This document shows, piece after piece, positions 50,661-58,101 of a stretch of DNA of 64,000 nt. This DNA comes from Actinobacteria bacterium OK074. GTDB lineage: Bacteria; Actinomycetota; Actinomycetes; Streptomycetales; Streptomycetaceae. Numbering within the stretch: the stretch's first letter is position 1; the number at the start of each line of letters is the position of its first letter. The stretch covers positions 62,001 to 126,000 of the forward strand of contig LJCV01000177.1 of the NCBI GenBank assembly GCA_001298575.1. Reading direction: 5' to 3'. The position numbers were made by a program, and so were the translations under genes. Under the pieces are notes generated by a model. That model was given only the letters and a program-made list of their open reading frames with translations. It searched no databases and was not told where the DNA came from.

Positions 50661-50754
50661 CCCGGGCACGACTGTTCCCGACGGTTCCCCCGCCGGTGGT
50701 GTCCGCGCGTACCGTGAGAGCCGGAACGCGCGACGACTGCGGGAGGCTCACGCC

Positions 50755-51039
50755 ATGGGCGAGCGGACCTGGACCATCGAGACGATCTGCGACGCGCTCG
50801 CGAGCCCTGCCGCCAAACAGCGCTTCCTCGGCGAGATCAACCGCGCGCCGGTCCACGAGATCGTTACCGTCTTCGCCAAGTGGCAGCGGATCGCCGCCGG
50901 CCTCGCGGCCGCCGCCGAGCGCGGCCGCGACCTCGCCCGCGCGGAGGCCGAGACCGGCGAGGTCCCCGGCGAGTGGACCGACGTCACCGACCGCGTCCTG
51001 GCCGAGGCCGAGGCCGCCCGGACCCGCGGCGTCGCCTGA
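50755..51039 (+). CDS. Putative antitoxin of a RelE/ParE-type pair
   Basis: A 94-residue helical, acidic-to-neutral protein (TWTIETICDALASPAAKQRFLGE ... VPGEWTDVTDRVLAEAEAAR). No fold assigned by eye, but its stop shares one base with the start of a RelE/ParE-like gene (TGATG), the usual antitoxin-toxin junction. ATG at 50755 is chosen over the longer frame because of the GGGAGG site 9 nt upstream. It would neutralise the toxin and stabilise the element. Confidence 0.65.
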   Translation: MGERTWTIETICDALASPAAKQRFLGEINRAPVHEIVTVFAKWQRIAAGLAAAAERGRDLARAEAETGEVPGEWTDVTDRVLAEAEAARTRGVA

Positions 51040-51284
51040 TGACCTACCGCCTCAAGTACGACCTCGCCGCCGAGGCCGTACACGACGCCATGCCCCCGGC
51101 CGCCAGCGAGCGCCTGTCCCTCGCGCTCGCCGCGGCCTGCGAGGACCCGATCGGCGCGACCGAGCCGTACGGCGAGGACGACGGGGTGGTGCGGATGCTC
51201 GTCACCGAGCACGCGATCGTCGTGCTCCTGGTCGGTCAGGTCACCAAGACGCTGACCGTGCTGCAACTGAGCTACACGGGCTGA
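51039..51284 (+). CDS. RelE/ParE-like toxin
   Basis: An 81-residue protein of RelE/ParE proportions: YRLKYDLAAEAVHDAMPPAA helices, then an antiparallel sheet (VVRMLVTEHAIVVLLVGQVT, KTLTVLQLSYTG). The central YGEDDGVVRML resembles toxins that read YG.DDG.-R in actinomycetes. The usual positively charged catalytic residues of RelE are not clear, so it could be a ParE-like gyrase inhibitor or inactive. Starts one base inside the stop of the antitoxin gene. Confidence 0.7.
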   Translation: MTYRLKYDLAAEAVHDAMPPAASERLSLALAAACEDPIGATEPYGEDDGVVRMLVTEHAIVVLLVGQVTKTLTVLQLSYTG

Positions 51285-51389
51285 CCCCGCCCGCGGGACG
51301 GGGGCGCGTCGATCAAGCCACCGGGCGGGCCGGCCGCACTTCGCAGAGCGTTACTGCCTGCGGCTGCGGCCGGACCGGGGTCCCGAAAA

Positions 51390-51562
51390 CGTCAGCGTTG
51401 TCAGCGAAAATCGCTGACCTGCGGAAACGGCGTCAGCTTTATTGTCAGCGCTTGTCAGCGATGTCAGCGTTATTGGGGTTTTCGCTGACAACGCTGACAA
51501 GCGCTGACGTTTCCGCTGACGGCAAAAGTGCTGGTCAGCGATTTTCGCTGACAACGCTGACG
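51390..51562. repeat. 173-bp nested palindrome built from GTCAGCG heptamers
   Basis: GTCAGCG occurs directly at 51391, 51400, 51444, 51454, 51463 and 51534 (plus GTCAGCT at 51432) and inverted as CGCTGAC at 51412, 51483, 51492, 51502, 51514, 51546 and 51555. The first 30 nt (51390-51419) are the exact reverse complement of the last 30 (51533-51562). Inner arms 51444-51460 and 51492-51508 also pair perfectly over 17 nt, as do GCGGAAACG (51421) and CGTTTCCGC (51508). Iteron-like; possible replication origin, transfer locus or multi-site operator. Confidence 0.92.
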
Positions 51563-51566
51563 GTTT

Positions 51567-51596
51567 GGCGGGTGTCGAGGTCCGTCGACACCCGCC
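51567..51596. terminator. 12-bp perfect hairpin downstream of the heptamer cluster
   Basis: GGCGGGTGTCGA (51567-51578) and TCGACACCCGCC (51585-51596) with a 6-nt loop. Terminator-like but without T-run; may isolate the heptamer region from the TcmP gene. Confidence 0.65.
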
Positions 51597-51769
51597 GGAC
51601 ACGGAGAGTCGGCATCTCCGCTCCAGGATGCGTGGCTGGTTCTTGCGGTTCTTGATGCTGATCGGAACATGGCCTGACAGAGATGCCCACTGGCGTCCGG
51701 TCAGTTACGGATCCACCATGGTCCGTAACGAAGCGTTGCGTACAGTTTCGAGCGCGCGAGGGGGAGAGC

Positions 51770-52867
51770 GTGAGTGGTGTCTTATGGCCGCTGGAGCCCG
51801 CGACGGCCGCCAAGCACAAGCTCTACCGGCGGTACTACGACGCATGGTGGCCTGTCCTGCTGCAACCACAGGGGATGCGCAGTTGGAGCCGAGTAACGCT
51901 CCTCGATGCGTTCGCCGGGCCGGGCCAGTACCAGACAGGTGAGGACGGCTCCCCCGTCTTCGCTCTCCAGCGGCTCCTTGAGCACGACTTGGCGGACCGT
52001 ATGAACCTGTCGCCGCAGCGAGTCCAGCTGGTGTTCATCGAGAAACGCCGTGACCGCTGCGAACACCTCATGCAGCTGCTCACCGACCGTTTCGGCCCGC
52101 TGGAGAAACTGCCCGTCCGCGTCGTCGTACGGCAGGGTGAGGCCGGCCGGGACAGCGAGCAGATCCTCACCGAGACGGGCGCATGGGGACAGCCGATACT
52201 GGGCGTCTTCGACAGCTGGGGCAGCGTCAATACTCCGCTGGCCCTGATGCGTCGCATCGCCCGCAACCCGGGCAGCGAAGTGATCACCACGTTCGGCCCG
52301 AACTGGTTCAGCCGGCGCAGGGACCTCAATCCCGACATCCTCGACCAGGTTTTCGGCGGCCGCCAGTTCTGGGAGCAGGCCGCGGGTACCGAGCAGAGCG
52401 ACGAGCAGTGGCGGGCCTGGTTGGAGGCATACAGGGCGGCCATGCTGCGCGCCGGGTTCGGCTACTGCCTGCAGTTCCAGGTCGTGCCCCGCACCGGACA
52501 TCCCCTCCACCTCGTCTACGGCACCAGTCACCCCAAGGGTGTGCAGGTCATGAAAGAGGCGATGTGGAATGTCGACCGCAGCGACGGCATGAGCTTCAAG
52601 GACCCCCGCTGCCGCGGCGCCGTCCCCATCGGCCAAGGCACGTTCTGGGAGACGGAGGTGATCGACTCCGAACTGGTCACCCTCGTCCACGACCGGCTGA
52701 AACGGGGCCCGACGACAGTAGGAGACCTCGGCCAGTGGCTGCTGACCGAGACCTCCCAGTGGCGTGCCAAGGACGCCGCCAAAGCCGTTCAGCACCTGCG
52801 TGACGAACACCTGGCGACCGTGCCGCCCGGCCGGATCACCAAAACCAGCACGGTCAGCCTGCGGTGA
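51770..52867 (+). CDS. tcmP: Three-Cys-motif partner protein TcmP
   Basis: A 365-residue protein with the TcmP signature: LEPATAAKHKLYRRYYDAWW at the start, then LLDAFAGPGQYQTGEDGSPV (a Rossmann-like, methyltransferase-type glycine loop) and VQLVFIEKRRDRC. The C-terminus is a winged-helix-like segment (TTVGDLGQWLLTET). The family is named for its regular co-occurrence with a Gp37/Gp68 three-Cys protein, which is the convergent neighbour here (14-bp overlap at the 3' ends). The biochemical role is not established. GTG at 51770 with GGGGGAG. Cargo gene of the element. Confidence 0.9.
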   Translation: MSGVLWPLEPATAAKHKLYRRYYDAWWPVLLQPQGMRSWSRVTLLDAFAGPGQYQTGEDGSPVFALQRLLEHDLADRMNLSPQRVQLVFIEKRRDRCEHLMQLLTDRFGPLEKLPVRVVVRQGEAGRDSEQILTETGAWGQPILGVFDSWGSVNTPLALMRRIARNPGSEVITTFGPNWFSRRRDLNPDILDQVFGGRQFWEQAAGTEQSDEQWRAWLEAYRAAMLRAGFGYCLQFQVVPRTGHPLHLVYGTSHPKGVQVMKEAMWNVDRSDGMSFKDPRCRGAVPIGQGTFWETEVIDSELVTLVHDRLKRGPTTVGDLGQWLLTETSQWRAKDAAKAVQHLRDEHLATVPPGRITKTSTVSLR

Positions 52868-53606
52868 CCGGCACGAGAGGCATCTGGTCCCAGGTACGGC
52901 CCTGGAGAATCCGGCCGGATGCCTTCGGAGTACGGCCGCCCCACTGCTTGAAAAAGAAGGCCACCCCAGCCCCCACACACAGGTCGCGGATCCCGGCGAC
53001 CCACTCCTCGCGCACCGGGCGGAAGCGGGGCCCGGACTCTCCGCCCGCGATCACCCAGTGCACACCCGTCAGGTCCAGGCCCTCCAGGGGCCCGAGCAAC
53101 GGCTCGCACGACAGGAACCGGACCGCGGCCGGGGCCTGGCACAGGTCGTCAACACGGGGCAGCTCCTTGGCACTCTCCACGGAGACGCCCATCCACAGGT
53201 TGTCCGGCCACTCAAGGCGGTCGGCAACCTGCCGCAGCCGACGCGCCCTCTTCGTCAGGACCTGGTAGGTGTGCTGGGGGGTGTCCGCCATCACGTCGAA
53301 GACTTGCTGCACGTAACTGAGCGGAACACGGGCGTGGAACAGGTCCGACATCGAATTCACGAACACGGTCCGTGGGCTCTTCCACCCGTACGGAACCCGG
53401 AGCGCGTCCGGGTGCAGGGTCAGCCCGAATCCCGGACCGGAGGTGCGCGGGTCGCCGTCATTCTGGTACTTCGCCGACCCCATCGCCTTCAGCCGCTTCG
53501 CCAGTGTCAGTGCGTAACAGTTGTCGCAGCCGTCCGACACCTGGTCACAGCCGGTCGTCGGATTCCACGTCGCCTCGGTCCACTCGATCGCACTGCGGTC
53601 ACTCAC
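52854..53606 (-). CDS. Phage Gp37/Gp68 family (three-Cys-motif, DUF5131) protein
   Basis: A 250-residue protein starting SDRSAIEWTEATWNP and TTGCDQVSDGCDNCYA, i.e. a C-x6-C-x2-C motif that in shape recalls an iron-sulfur/radical-SAM cluster site. Then KSPRTVFVNSMSDLFH, QVLTKRA, VSVES and EPLLGPL, the family's conserved blocks, and HWVIAGGESGPRFRPV. GTG at 53606 with GGAGGG 9 nt upstream. Found in phages and mobile elements and paired with TcmP; probable nucleic acid or protein modification, activity unproven. Tail-to-tail with tcmP, so the two are transcribed from opposite promoters. Confidence 0.9.
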   Translation of the reverse strand: MSDRSAIEWTEATWNPTTGCDQVSDGCDNCYALTLAKRLKAMGSAKYQNDGDPRTSGPGFGLTLHPDALRVPYGWKSPRTVFVNSMSDLFHARVPLSYVQQVFDVMADTPQHTYQVLTKRARRLRQVADRLEWPDNLWMGVSVESAKELPRVDDLCQAPAAVRFLSCEPLLGPLEGLDLTGVHWVIAGGESGPRFRPVREEWVAGIRDLCVGAGVAFFFKQWGGRTPKASGRILQGRTWDQMPLVPVTAG

Positions 53607-53879
53607 CGGCCAGCCCTCCATCCCCTCGAACCGAACCTCCACGCCACCACATACGTGGCCTGCCACCCGCCCAACGGCCCGCCGTGCGGCCGGACACCGG
53701 CATCCAACCACCCGGCACCGCCGGGCGTGGCGCCAATCTGTAACTCGAACATGCGTACCCATTCCTGTGGTCGTGTGAACCAGTAGCTCAAGGGAGCCAA
53801 GGCCGGTCGGCCGCTGTCGGAGGCGTTGAGGTGAGGAGCCTTCACGCTGAACCAAGTACCAGGCTCCGCAGCACGAAAG

Positions 53880-55127
53880 TCAGGACATCGCGTCGGCCCG
53901 CCTCGCCAACTCGGCCAGCTCCGGCGGGGCCGAGCGTCCGACCACAAGCATCAGGTCGTAGATCGCGGCGCGCGCGGCGATGTGGGACTGCACCATCTCC
54001 GGAGCCAGCTCTTCGGCGTGCAGGAAGTGACGCACCGCGTCCCCTACCTGCCGGAGCTGCGCGTGGGCGCGTCCCAGATCCATCGCGAGGCGGGCCTGGC
54101 GCTCAATCGACAGGGCGGAGGCGTCCAGGGCCTCGCCGACTTCGAGCGCTTCTCCGGCGTCGCCCAGGTCCACGGCGACGGACACAGCCTGAATCTCGAC
54201 GTTGGTCGGCCCGAACTCCAGGTTGAAGTCGTTGCGGTCTTCGCCGAGTTGGCCCGCCACACGGCGAGCGTGCTCGGTTTCCTGTCTGGCCGCAGGGCGG
54301 TTCTCCGAGCGGGCGTAGACGAGCGCGAGCACCAGGTGCAGGGAGCCCAGAAGCGAGAGAGCCTCTGAGGCCGACTGCTCTGCTTCTTCCACGTGTCGGC
54401 TGAGAGCATTGACTGCGGACTGCGCGGCGTGCTCGGCCTGGTCGTAGCGCTTGAGGCGCACGAAGGCGTGCGCGAGCCGGAAGATGCCGGCGAAGACGTC
54501 GAGGGCACGCCCGGACTGCTCGGCCGCGCTGATGGAACGGTCGGCTGCCACCCAGGCGGCATCCGCCTCGTTCTGCCGGACGAACGCGGCGGCCAATGCC
54601 TGATAGGCGCGTGCCAACAGGGCGTACGCATCAGGACGGTCCTCCGGCATTGCCGTACGAGTCGCGCGTTCCAGACGCGGAAGGTTCCGGCCCAGTACCG
54701 TGCTCAGCTCGGCGAAGCGATCGCCGTGCGCGAGGGCCCAGATGTCCTCCACGGCGCTACTCAGCTGCACCAGGTCCGGTACGGCATGCTGAACTCGCAG
54801 AGCAAGAACCACATCCAGCGCCGGATGTCCCGAGATGAGCAGCCGGGCCTGAACCAGGTCGTTCGGCTCAGCGGCAGCTACTACGGCCTTGACGGCCTCG
54901 GTGGAGTCGGGCCCGTCAGGGTGCAGGTCCTGGACCGGAACACCCAGCGCGTCTGCCACGAGACCGAGAACATCCAGCCGGTTGACCGGCAAGACACCAC
55001 GCTCAACTTGGGACACCCAACTTGCTGTTCTTCCGATCTCTGTCGCGAGTTCCTTTTGCGTCATCCCGCGTCCGGTACGCAGTTTTGCGAGGTGAGCGCC
55101 GAACGCACGCTGCCCGTCTGTTTTCAC
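53880..55127 (-). CDS. XRE-type regulator with TPR-like C-terminal domain
   Basis: A 415-residue regulator. The HTH (FGAHLAKLRTGRGMTQKELA, then TASWVSQVERGVLPVNRLDV) is at residues 8-65. The remaining about 300 residues are alpha-helical TPR-like repeats (DAYALLARAYQALAAAFVRQN and similar), the layout of Rgg/PlcR- or NprR-like and Streptomyces element-borne regulators that may bind peptides. ATG at 55127. The 3' end and its flank are duplicated at 55194-55262, so a tandem paralogue once existed. Likely controls maintenance or transfer of the element. Confidence 0.88.
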   Translation of the reverse strand: MKTDGQRAFGAHLAKLRTGRGMTQKELATEIGRTASWVSQVERGVLPVNRLDVLGLVADALGVPVQDLHPDGPDSTEAVKAVVAAAEPNDLVQARLLISGHPALDVVLALRVQHAVPDLVQLSSAVEDIWALAHGDRFAELSTVLGRNLPRLERATRTAMPEDRPDAYALLARAYQALAAAFVRQNEADAAWVAADRSISAAEQSGRALDVFAGIFRLAHAFVRLKRYDQAEHAAQSAVNALSRHVEEAEQSASEALSLLGSLHLVLALVYARSENRPAARQETEHARRVAGQLGEDRNDFNLEFGPTNVEIQAVSVAVDLGDAGEALEVGEALDASALSIERQARLAMDLGRAHAQLRQVGDAVRHFLHAEELAPEMVQSHIAARAAIYDLMLVVGRSAPPELAELARRADAMS

Positions 55128-55193
55128 CTTTGCCGCGATGATGACGCCTTTCCGCTGGTGGAAGCGCGCGGCTTCCGAGCCTGAAGCAGGGTT

Positions 55194-55262
55194 CTTTCAA
55201 CGCTGAACTGGGTACCCGCGCCCAGCGCGTGGTCAGCACATGGCGTCAGTTCGCCTCGCCAA
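55194..55262 (-). pseudogene. 3'-end remnant of a second XRE-TPR gene
   Basis: On the minus strand the codons before the TGA at 55235-55233 read LARRTDAMC, nearly the same as the C-terminus LARRADAMS of the intact gene at 53880, and similarity continues past the stop (TTCAACGCTGAACTGGGTAC versus TTCACGCTGAACCAAGTAC at 53843). Upstream of LARR nothing more is recognisable. A deletion scar of a tandem paralogue. Confidence 0.6.
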
Positions 55263-55392
55263 CCAGGCCGAGCCGAACGTCCAAGCGCAAGCGTCTCGTT
55301 CGGTAGGGGTGCGCCGCCACCTTGAAGGACTCGGCCAAGGATCTGACGCCGCCCTCATGGGGTAGGGGCAAGCTCTACCTGTAACGTTGATC

Positions 55393-55405
55393 TGTCTAGA
55401 GATGT
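55393..55405 (+). promoter_or_regulatory. Operator-like site before the first GntR gene
   Basis: TGTCTAGAGATGT, matching one half of the double operator at 57161-57196 (TCTCTAGAGATGT) except for one base. It lies 18 bp before the GTG of the GntR gene, suggesting autorepression. Confidence 0.6.
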
Positions 55406-55422
55406 CGTATAGGAGGTCGCAC

Positions 55423-56178
55423 GTGCCGAAGGAGCAGGCCAACGCCTGGCCTTACCTTCAGATCGCAGGCGACCTGCGGGCAGCCATCCTGTCCGGCGAG
55501 CGTGCTCCCGGGAGTCGAATCCCGGGAGAGAACGAGTTGATGGAGTCGTACGGCGTCGCCAGAGAGACCGCCAGGAAGGCTCTGGCGGTACTCCGTAACG
55601 AGGGGCTGACCGAAACGCGGAAGGGGGCCGGCACCTTCGTACGAGCCTTCCGACCGATTCGCCGTAACGCCACGGCGCGACTCGCGGCAGAGCAGTGGGG
55701 GTCAGGCAAGTCGATCTGGCAAGCGGATGTCGACGAGCGGCCGATGCGGATCGTTGGTGCTCGCGTGGACGAGGTGCAGCCGCCTCTCTACATCGCTCAG
55801 GCCCTCGGGTTGGCGGATGACGGTACTGCGGTACGTCGGAGCAGACGGTACGTCGTCGAGGACAAGCCAGTGATGCTCGCGATCTCTTACCTGCCAGCAG
55901 ATCTCGTGCGTGACTCTGCCATCGCGCAGGTGGACACCGGCTCGGGTGGCATCTACGCGCGCCTGAAGGAGCTGGGGCATGCTCCGGCTCACTTCCGGGA
56001 GGAACTGCGTGCGCGGATGCCCGACCCCTCGGAGGTCAAGGTCTTGGACCTTGGTGCTGGCACGCCTGTGATCACGGTTGTCCGTACCGCGCTCGACGCC
56101 GAAGGGCGTGTGGTCGAGGTGAACGAGATGACCTTGGACGCCTCGAAATACCTGCTTGAGTACAACTTCACGGCCTGA
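55423..56178 (+). CDS. GntR family regulator (UTRA domain), probable element repressor KorSA-like
   Basis: A 251-residue GntR/HutC-type regulator. The winged helix is YLQIAGDLRAAILSGERAPG, then NELMESYGVARETARKALAV; the UTRA ligand domain covers about 85-245. In pSAM2-like elements a GntR protein (KorSA) represses the replication/transfer operon; this protein is the best candidate here because its upstream site matches the operator ahead of the transfer operon. GTG at 55423 with a perfect AGGAGG 6 nt upstream is preferred over the longer frame from 55387. Confidence 0.9.
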   Translation: MPKEQANAWPYLQIAGDLRAAILSGERAPGSRIPGENELMESYGVARETARKALAVLRNEGLTETRKGAGTFVRAFRPIRRNATARLAAEQWGSGKSIWQADVDERPMRIVGARVDEVQPPLYIAQALGLADDGTAVRRSRRYVVEDKPVMLAISYLPADLVRDSAIAQVDTGSGGIYARLKELGHAPAHFREELRARMPDPSEVKVLDLGAGTPVITVVRTALDAEGRVVEVNEMTLDASKYLLEYNFTA

Positions 56179-56191
56179 TACCCGGAACGAG

Positions 56192-56221
56192 AAAGGCCCG
56201 CACCATTTGGTGCGGGCCTTT
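56192..56221. terminator. Bidirectional terminator between the two GntR genes
   Basis: A 14-bp perfect stem, AAAGGCCCGCACCA (56192-56205) and TGGTGCGGGCCTTT (56208-56221), with a 2-nt loop and A/T ends on both sides. Between convergent genes. Confidence 0.9.
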
Positions 56222-56232
56222 GCGGACTTCGG

Positions 56233-56973
56233 TCATGACTCGACCTGCTCCATGCCTGGTCGGTAAACGTCCTCCCACAGCTCAAGAGGACCTTCATCGT
56301 CGCGGAAGAGCGTGTGGAGGACGAGGACCGGTACGGCGACCTCGGAAGGAACGTCGATGCCGAACTCGGTCAGCTCGTTGGCGGAAGCGAGCCTCGCGCT
56401 GCGACGTTCAGGGTCGGCCGTGATTTCTCGCCCTGTGCGCTCCCGGTAGAGGACGTGACGGAACTTCGGCATGGGGCCTGCGTCGAGGAGTTCGGGGAGG
56501 ACTGCCAGAGCTCTTGCGTGGATGAAGTTGAGGGCCAGGATGGTGGGTCGGTCGTCGCGCACGAAGACTCGGCTCCGGAGCACGATCTCGTCGTACAACT
56601 CGATGCCCAACATGTCAGCGACCTTCGGATCTGCACACGAGCGGAGTGCGGATTGCTGATCCACAGCAGTTTCCCGAGGGATAAAGGCTCGGCCAGTGCG
56701 TTGCAAACGAGCCAGACGTCCGGCGCCAGTAACGGCCGCACGGGAGACGTCGTCGGTGGACAGAACCTTGGTCCCATGGCCGCGCGACGAACGTACGAGC
56801 CCTTCCGCTTCCAGCGTCTGGTAGGCCCGGTGAACGGTCGCCGTTGAACCCTTGCCTTGACGGACGAACTCCTGAATGTGGGGAAGCTGGGAGCCGGGCG
56901 CATACGTGCCGTCGGCGATCCGAGCGGCAAGCTCGTCGGCGATCTGGCGCCATTTGGGGACCTTCGGTGGCAT
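56233..56973 (-). CDS. GntR family regulator (UTRA domain), second
   Basis: A 246-residue HutC-subfamily regulator. The winged helix is QIADELAARIADGTYAPGSQ, then FVRQGKGSTATVHRAYQTLE (note QGKGSTAT where most have GVSR.T), followed by a UTRA domain (about 80-240). ATG at 56973 with AAAGGAG. Convergent with the first GntR gene. Its own promoter region holds a paired operator (57008-57039) of the same geometry but different core sequence, so the two repressors may have distinct, interlocking specificities. Confidence 0.9.
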   Translation of the reverse strand: MPPKVPKWRQIADELAARIADGTYAPGSQLPHIQEFVRQGKGSTATVHRAYQTLEAEGLVRSSRGHGTKVLSTDDVSRAAVTGAGRLARLQRTGRAFIPRETAVDQQSALRSCADPKVADMLGIELYDEIVLRSRVFVRDDRPTILALNFIHARALAVLPELLDAGPMPKFRHVLYRERTGREITADPERRSARLASANELTEFGIDVPSEVAVPVLVLHTLFRDDEGPLELWEDVYRPGMEQVES

Positions 56974-57007
56974 TTGGCTACTCCTTTCGATGGCATCTAG
57001 TCAAGCA

Positions 57008-57039
57008 CAGTTCTAGAAGGGTTGACACTTCTAGAACTG
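57008..57039. promoter_or_regulatory. Double operator (TTCTAGAA cores) upstream of the second GntR gene
   Basis: CAGTTCTAGAAG (57008-57019) and CTTCTAGAACTG (57028-57039) form a 12-bp inverted repeat with an 8-bp spacer. Each arm carries the palindrome TTCTAGAA, with centres 18 bp apart. TTGACA occurs on the plus strand at 57022-57027 within the spacer. Confidence 0.75.
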
Positions 57040-57158
57040 CAAGGCATGGTCGTACTCGCATGCGGCGCCGCGCGAGGAGTAAGTGCGGGGCGCGAGGGTG
57101 TCGCCATGTCCCAGGTGGCGGCTTCGTCGCCTTTCTCCTTGAGTTTCAACGCGACAGC

Positions 57159-57196
57159 TTGACATCTCTAGAGAAGTTCAGTTCTCTAGAGATGTC
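57159..57196 (+). promoter_or_regulatory. Promoter with double operator (TCTCTAGAGA cores) of the transfer operon
   Basis: GACATCTCTAGAGA (57161-57174) and TCTCTAGAGATGTC (57183-57196) are perfect inverted arms, spacer 8 bp, core centres 18 bp apart. A consensus -35 TTGACA at 57159-57164 overlaps the first arm, and a -10 would fall on the second arm. This is a classic repressible promoter driving the genes from 57316 on. Confidence 0.82.
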
Positions 57197-57225
57197 TTCT
57201 TAGGGCTTGGCCCGCAGAACGAGAA

Positions 57226-57282
57226 GGCCCCGACGGGCATGCCTGGGCGGTGCTTCACCACCGCCCAGGCCCCGCCGGGGCC
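57226..57282 (+). promoter_or_regulatory. Long leader hairpin of the transfer operon
   Basis: Outer arms GGCCCCGACGGG (57226-57237) and CCCGCCGGGGCC (57271-57282, one mismatch) enclose an inner perfect 12-bp stem, GCCTGGGCGGTG (57241) with CACCGCCCAGGC (57259-57270). Lies between the promoter and the AGGAGG of the first gene. No U-run, so attenuation or mRNA stabilisation is more likely than plain termination. Confidence 0.65.
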
Positions 57283-57315
57283 GGACATCCACCCCCTGCG
57301 TCATCAGGAGGCACG

Positions 57316-57624
57316 ATGCACGACCAGCCTATTCCTCCGTCCCCCGCTGTGAGGCTCCAGCGCGTCGGACGTACCCAGACCGAGAACCGCCTCGCCGTCC
57401 CGATCACCGAGGCCGCCGAGCAACTCGGAGTCAGTTACCAGACCCTCTGGCGGGCGATCCGCGAGGGCGGGTTCCCCGGTATCAAGATCCGTGGTCGCAT
57501 CCTCGTGCCGATCAGGGCGATCGAGATGCTGATGGAGTCGGTCACCTCCTCCGGTCAGCTCGTCGACGTGGCGGAGTGGACCGCCGTGTGGCGTGCCGAG
57601 ACGGCCGTCGCGGAGGTGGGCTGA
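57316..57624 (+). CDS. Excisionase-like helix-turn-helix protein
   Basis: A 102-residue protein with an HTH_17/MerR-like excisionase fold (VPITEAAEQLGVSYQTLWRA, then GGFPGIKIRGRILVPIRAIEML). Such proteins act as recombination directionality factors for tyrosine integrases or as transcription activators. First gene of the operon behind the double operator; ATG at 57316 with AGGAGG. The integrase lies 8 kb away at the left end, so the excision role is inferred from the family. Confidence 0.8.
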   Translation: MHDQPIPPSPAVRLQRVGRTQTENRLAVPITEAAEQLGVSYQTLWRAIREGGFPGIKIRGRILVPIRAIEMLMESVTSSGQLVDVAEWTAVWRAETAVAEVG

Positions 57625-57625
57625 G

Positions 57626-57997
57626 ATGGCGACGCCACGGCGTACCGCCGTTCGTCTTGCCGGGTTTTCGAAGCCGGTGTCGGCCTCGTCGGACTGGCGG
57701 GATCACATGGCGGAGAGGGTCGCGCGGACCGCGCCGCGTCTCGACGAGCGCGTCGAGCGGCTGGCCGCGTGCGCCGGCCTCGACATCGACATCTTCTTCC
57801 CCCACGAGTCCCACACGACGGCCGTTGACCGTGCCAAGGCGGTGTGTCAGACCTGCCCGGTCATCAGGGAGTGCCTGGTGCAGGCGCTGCGGATCGGTGA
57901 CGGGTTCGCGATTCTGGGTGGCACCACCCCCGGTGAGCGGCGGCTGATTCGCCGTCGGCTCGTCCGGAGGAAGCGGGAGCTGGGGGTGCCGGTATGA
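57626..57997 (+). CDS. WhiB-family iron-sulfur transcription factor
   Basis: A 123-residue Wbl protein. The four cluster cysteines appear in LAACAGLDID, AVCQTCPV and RECLVQ, the G[I/V]WGG turn is present as AILGGTT, and the basic C-terminus RRLIRRRLVRRKRE would contact DNA. It binds a [4Fe-4S] cluster and usually works with sigma-A. Carried on the element rather than the chromosome proper. ATG at 57626; the stop overlaps the next ORF (ATGA). Confidence 0.92.
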   Translation: MATPRRTAVRLAGFSKPVSASSDWRDHMAERVARTAPRLDERVERLAACAGLDIDIFFPHESHTTAVDRAKAVCQTCPVIRECLVQALRIGDGFAILGGTTPGERRLIRRRLVRRKRELGVPV

Positions 57998-58101
57998 CGA
58001 CCCCCATGCGGTGCAGTGCGGAGCACGAGCCGGTGAAGGACCCGTTGCCGCGGCGTCCGCGTGGCCCGCACCCCTACCGTGCCGGGGCGGTGGCGTCATG
58101 A
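57994..58101 (+). CDS. 35-residue ORF coupled to whiB
   Basis: A tiny frame, MTTPMRCSAEHEPVKDPLPR followed by RPRGPHPYRAGAVAS. It begins with ATGA overlapping the WhiB stop and ends with ATGA overlapping the next start at 58098. No domain. The double coupling suggests real translation, but it could merely bridge ribosomes to the next gene. Confidence 0.55.
   Translation: MTTPMRCSAEHEPVKDPLPRRPRGPHPYRAGAVAS

Noticed and set aside
51390..51562. CRISPR array
   Set aside because: Repeats are only 7 nt, occur in both orientations and lack unique 30-nt spacers; no cas genes nearby.
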